NCBI GenBank assembly: GCA_900543945.1 | Contig: UQTN01000099.1 | Span: 1 to 7,448 of the forward strand | Direction of reading: 5' to 3' | Source of the DNA: an uncultured Collinsella sp. | GTDB taxonomy: Bacteria; Actinomycetota; Coriobacteriia; Coriobacteriales; Coriobacteriaceae | Length of the DNA: 7,448 nt | Shown here: positions 5,498-7,448 of the stretch, piece after piece | Numbering within the stretch: the first letter of the stretch is position 1 | How the letters are laid out: every line of letters starts with the position of its first letter | Translations under genes and position numbers: made by a program | The notes under the pieces: model-generated | The model's database searches: none | What the model saw: the letters and a program-made list of their open reading frames with translations, nothing else | What the model was told of the DNA's origin: nothing

Positions 5498-6787
5498 TTA
5501 GCGAATGTTGTAGAACGCGGCCTTGCCGGCGTAGCGCGCGCTGCCCTCGAGCTCGTCCTCGATGCGGATGAGCTGGTTGTACTTGGCGATGCGGTCGCTA
5601 CGGCACGGGGCGCCCGACTTGATCTGGCCGGCATTGACGCCCACGACCAGGTCGGCGATTGTGGAGTCCTCGGTCTCGCCGGAGCGGTGGCTCACGATGC
5701 AGGCGTAGCCGGCCTCCTTGGCGGTCTCGATGGCCTCGAGCGACTCGGTGAGCGTGCCGATCTGGTTGACCTTGACCAGGATCGCGTTGGCGGCGCCCAG
5801 CTCGATGCCCTTCTTGAGGCGCTCGGTGTTGGTGACGAACAGGTCGTCGCCCACCAGCTGCACCTTGTTGCCAATGCGACGGGTCAGCTCGACCCAGCCG
5901 TCCCAGTCCTCCTCGGCCATGCCGTCTTCGATGGAGATGATGGGGTAGGTGTCGACGAGCTTCTCCCAGTAATCAACCATCTGGGCGCTCGTGTACTCCA
6001 CGCCCTCGCCCTTGAGCTCGTACATGCCGGTCTCGGCGTTGTAGAACTCGGTCGAGGCCGGGTCCATGGCGTACATGAAGTCGACGCCGGGCTTAAAGCC
6101 GGCCTTCTCCACGGCCTTGGTGATGTACTCGAACGGCTCGGCATTGGTCTTGAGGTTGGGGGCAAAGCCACCCTCGTCGCCCACGCCGCCGCCCAGGCCT
6201 GCCTCGTGCAGCACGCCCTTGAGGGTGTGGTATACCTCGGCGCACCAACGCAGGCCCTCGGCAAAACTCGGAGCGCCCACCGGCATGATCATGAACTCCT
6301 GGAAGTCAACGTTGTTGTCGGCATGCACGCCGCCGTTGAGGATATTCATCATAGGTGTGGGCAGCAGGTGGGCGTTGACGCCACCCAGGTACTGGTACAG
6401 CGACAGGCCCGCCGACTCGGCGGCGGCGCGGGCAACGGCCAGCGACACGCCCAGGATGGCGTTGGCACCGAGCTTGGTCTTGTTGGGGGTACCGTCCGCG
6501 GCAATCAGCGCGGCATCGACAGCGCGCTGGTCGAAGGCATCGAGGCCCACGACGGTGTTAGCGCACTCGTTGTTGACGTGCTCGACGGCCTGCGAAACGC
6601 CCTTGCCCAGGTAGCGGCCCTTGTCGCCGTCGCGCAGCTCACATGCCTCAAAGGCGCCGGTCGAAGCGCCCGAAGGCACCATCGCGCGGCCGAAGCTGCC
6701 GTCCTCGAGCACGACCTCGACCTCGACGGTGGGGTTGCCGCGGCTGTCGAGCACCTCGCGACCGTAGACATCCAAAATATCGCTCAT
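5498..6787 (-). CDS. eno: Enolase (phosphopyruvate hydratase)
   Basis: Enolase interconverts 2-phosphoglycerate and phosphoenolpyruvate in glycolysis, as a Mg-dependent cytosolic enzyme. The protein is 429 aa, close to the 432 of E. coli, and conserved throughout. The N-terminus has LDSRGNPTVEVEV and the mobile loop SGASTGAFEA (39-48). Catalytic and metal residues line up: Glu164 (in QEFMI), Glu205 (in GDEGGFAP), Asp242, Glu287 (in SIEDGM), Asp314 (in VGDDLFVTN), Lys339 in the signature ILVKVNQIGTLTE, the loop SHRSGETED with His367, and Lys390 (in QIKSGAP). The ATG has GAGGGAG at 6 nt upstream. A long open frame on the opposite strand inside this gene is an artefact of its codon bias. A 15-codon ORF ends 12 nt upstream and may couple to its translation. 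Its own terminator follows. Confidence 0.99.
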   Translation of the reverse strand: MSDILDVYGREVLDSRGNPTVEVEVVLEDGSFGRAMVPSGASTGAFEACELRDGDKGRYLGKGVSQAVEHVNNECANTVVGLDAFDQRAVDAALIAADGTPNKTKLGANAILGVSLAVARAAAESAGLSLYQYLGGVNAHLLPTPMMNILNGGVHADNNVDFQEFMIMPVGAPSFAEGLRWCAEVYHTLKGVLHEAGLGGGVGDEGGFAPNLKTNAEPFEYITKAVEKAGFKPGVDFMYAMDPASTEFYNAETGMYELKGEGVEYTSAQMVDYWEKLVDTYPIISIEDGMAEEDWDGWVELTRRIGNKVQLVGDDLFVTNTERLKKGIELGAANAILVKVNQIGTLTESLEAIETAKEAGYACIVSHRSGETEDSTIADLVVGVNAGQIKSGAPCRSDRIAKYNQLIRIEDELEGSARYAGKAAFYNIR

Positions 6788-6799
6788 GTTGTCTCCCTC

Positions 6800-6847
6800 T
6801 CACTTGGAAACGTAGTGGATGCAAGCGACTGGCCGACTGTGCACCAT
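6800..6847 (-). CDS. Possible 15-aa leader peptide upstream of eno
   Basis: This is a short ORF, MVHSRPVACIHYVSK, ending in TGA. Its ATG is preceded by a perfect GGAGG (complement of 6855-6859) with a 7-nt spacer, which is better than many real genes here. Its stop codon lies 12 nt from the eno ATG, directly beside the eno Shine-Dalgarno site (complement of 6793-6799). A ribosome ending here could therefore reinitiate on eno. The start codon lies in a small hairpin, CACC-GAT-GGTG. No run of one amino acid suggests classical attenuation. It is a prediction from the start-site context alone; such a short ORF can arise by chance. Confidence 0.4.
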   Translation of the reverse strand: MVHSRPVACIHYVSK

Positions 6848-6860
6848 CGGTGTGCCTCCG

Positions 6861-6906
6861 TAAGTTAGCCATGTCGCACTTTTTGCATTATGCCCTAAGT
6901 TAGCCA
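6861..6906 (-). promoter_or_regulatory. Candidate eno control region: 11-bp direct repeats flanking a -10-like box
   Basis: TGGCTAACTTA (minus strand) occurs twice, at 6896-6906 and 6861-6871, with starts 35 bp apart. Between them the minus strand reads CATAAT (complement of 6887-6892), a 5/6 match to the -10 consensus. No strong -35 is visible. The upstream copy would fall in the -35/spacer region and the downstream copy just after the start of transcription, as expected for paired operators. The second copy ends just before the leader ORF's GGAGG. The repeat is exact; the promoter role is inferred. Confidence 0.45.
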
Positions 6907-6985
6907 AGGGATACATATGAATTGGAGAAATCATTCTTTGGGGCGCTTGTTTTTGCACCGAGCATTCATCTCTAGAGGTCGCCCC

Positions 6986-7014
6986 ATTACAGTCTGAAAT
7001 AGGCCATCGATAAA
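6986..7014 (+). promoter_or_regulatory. Possible promoter driving the IS110 leader RNA and transposase
   Basis: ATTACA (6986-6991) and GATAAA (7009-7014) are 4/6 matches to the -35 and -10 boxes with an ideal 17-bp spacer. The -10 lies within an 8-bp-stem palindrome (7003-7024). Transcription would start near 7021, at the beginning of the GC-rich, hairpin-rich leader. Matches of this quality occur by chance, so this is a candidate only. Confidence 0.35.
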
Positions 7015-7024
7015 TTTCGATGGC
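7003..7024. repeat. Perfect hairpin palindrome (8-bp arms)
   Basis: GCCATCGA (7003-7010) and TCGATGGC (7017-7024) are perfect inverted copies around a six-base AT-only spacer (TAAATT). There is no flanking T tract, so a terminator is unlikely. It overlaps the possible -10 box of the IS110 leader and lies near the change in base composition. It could be an operator, an end-binding site of the insertion sequence, or the 5' stem-loop of its RNA. Confidence 0.75.
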
Positions 7025-7250
7025 GAGCATTCGGCGCATTGCCTACGATACGGGCAAGCCCCGAGGGGCCGCCGATCGGGCGCCTCCGGATGGCCGTCTG
7101 CCCCTGCCCCGTAGAGGGCCCGGGGGGTGTTGCCACCGGGGGCGCTCGCCGCTCCGGACGACTGATAGGAAACTGCCGGGCGCAAGCGCCACGGCCAGGT
7201 AATGTGGGTGTCGCGGGGAGGGGTTCCGATCGGCCTACCGATTGGAGGAT
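7021..7250 (+). ncRNA. Candidate bridge RNA (seekRNA) of the IS110 element
   Basis: In IS110-group elements, the non-coding stretch between the left end and the transposase encodes a bridge RNA with one loop that pairs with target DNA and another that pairs with donor DNA. Here the leader is GC-rich and folds by eye into two domains. In domain A (7049-7113), TACGGGCA pairs with TGCCCCGTA with one bulged C, enclosing a GCCC-CGAG-GGGC hairpin and a GGGC/GCCC plus GCC/GGC arm. In domain B (7141-7190), GGCGCT pairs with AGCGCC, and an inner stem (about 7153-7157 with 7176-7180) leaves an 18-nt loop at 7158-7175. A separate hairpin (7225-7246) precedes the start codon. Which loop is target- or donor-specific is not determined, and the ends are estimates. 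Confidence 0.45.
7225..7246 (+). promoter_or_regulatory. Hairpin overlapping the transposase ribosome binding site
   Basis: TCCGATCGG (7225-7233) pairs with CCGATTGGA (7238-7246) over nine base pairs, one of them G-U, with a CCTA tetraloop. The 3' arm includes the first three bases (GGA) of the Shine-Dalgarno sequence GGAGGA (7244-7249), which lies 8 nt before the GTG start. Folding would limit translation of the transposase. Confidence 0.6.
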
Positions 7251-7256
7251 ACCACC

Positions 7257-7448
7257 GTGGCACCAATTAGAATGCCGGAAGCCGTCATCGGGCTCGATGT
7301 CGGGAAATCGTCCCACTGGGCATGCGTCGCGACTCGAGATGGCGAGGTGCTGTTGAGCACCCCCGTCGCGAACAGGGAGGACGACCTGGACTCGCTGTTC
7401 GGCCGCTTCCCCGATGCGCTCGTGGTCGTCGACCAGTCGCGCAACATA
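7257..7448 (+). CDS. IS110-family (DEDD) transposase, N-terminus (3' end outside window)
   Basis: The frame is open for 64 codons to the window end. The GTG at 7257 is chosen because GGAGGA lies 8 nt upstream; an in-frame ATG at 7272 has no such site. The N-terminus AVIGLDVGKSSHWACVA is the first strand of the RuvC-like DEDD domain, with the first catalytic Asp in GLDVGK. After DGEVLLSTPVANRED and a short helix (LDSLFGRFP) comes ALVVVDQSRNI, the second-strand region where many relatives have the catalytic Glu (a VxE motif) but this protein has Asp. The remaining catalytic Asp residues and the C-terminal Tnp_20 domain with its serine would lie beyond the window. The enzyme should catalyse RNA-guided recombination of the element. 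Whether the full gene is intact cannot be judged. Confidence 0.85.
   Translation, partial: MAPIRMPEAVIGLDVGKSSHWACVATRDGEVLLSTPVANREDDLDSLFGRFPDALVVVDQSRNI

Larger units (their letters stand above)
6986..7448 (+). mobile_element. IS110-family insertion sequence, left portion (boundary uncertain, right end outside window)
   Basis: The element is identified by the transposase start at 7257 and the GC-rich structured leader before it. IS110 elements insert without target duplication and mostly lack terminal inverted repeats, so the left boundary cannot be fixed by inspection. It should lie between about 6940 and 7050, where the AT-rich eno upstream region gives way to GC-rich DNA. The start given here is simply the proposed promoter. 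The element points away from eno. Confidence 0.6.

Noticed and set aside
5453..6868. 471-codon open frame on the plus strand antisense to enolase
   Set aside because: It lies fully over a perfectly conserved enolase. GC-rich third positions remove stop codons from the opposite frame. The translated product is a low-complexity Val/Leu/Gly/His-rich string with no domain.
7003..7024. Palindrome read as a Rho-independent terminator
   Set aside because: The stem is AT/GC mixed and has no T tract on either side, so termination is unlikely.
6959..7032. Direct repeat CGAGCATTC at 6959-6967 and 7024-7032
   Set aside because: It is exact but only 9 bp, and fits neither the element's likely ends nor a promoter arrangement. 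No function could be argued.

Overview
The window looks like chromosomal DNA of a high-GC actinobacterium, most likely of the Coriobacteriia (Collinsella-like). This rests on the strongly GC-biased third codon positions, on the gene order enolase – FtsB/DivIC – Ppx/GppA phosphatase (an actinobacterial arrangement), and on a lone galactitol-type PTS IIB gene of the sort seen in gut bacteria. The species assignment is inference; no database search was possible.

Layout, left to right. (1) 1-1571, plus strand: the end of an OmpR-family response regulator overlaps by 17 nt a two-transmembrane sensor histidine kinase, giving a classic two-component operon. (2) 1572-1865: a gene-free stretch holding a large imperfect inverted repeat (arms of about 68 nt, with short tandem repeats in the loop) followed by a bidirectional hairpin terminator shared by convergent genes. 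(3) 1866-2539, minus strand: a two-gene unit of a GatB-like PTS IIB protein and a small VOC-fold protein. (4) 2703-3442, plus strand: a membrane-anchored, TPR-like protein of unknown function, then tRNA-Leu(UAA) with encoded CCA and a strong terminator. (5) 3528-6787, minus strand: eno, then a terminator and a new extended -10 promoter, then ftsB and ppx. (6) 6788-7256: 469 nt without a conventional gene. The eno-proximal part holds a 15-codon leader ORF with a perfect Shine-Dalgarno site, and an 11-bp direct repeat flanking a possible eno promoter. The distal part is GC-rich and hairpin-dense and leads into (7) 7257-7448, plus strand: the start of an IS110-family (DEDD) transposase cut off by the window end.

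The core genes are housekeeping: glycolysis (eno), division-septum assembly (ftsB) and polyphosphate/(p)ppGpp-related hydrolysis (ppx). The most interesting material is non-coding. The leader in front of the IS110 transposase is where this family encodes its bridge RNA (the guide that specifies target and donor DNA), and it shows the expected multi-hairpin character. The insertion lies divergently upstream of eno, beside its control region. The inverted-repeat element after the histidine kinase is a good candidate for an uncharacterised small mobile or structured-RNA repeat.
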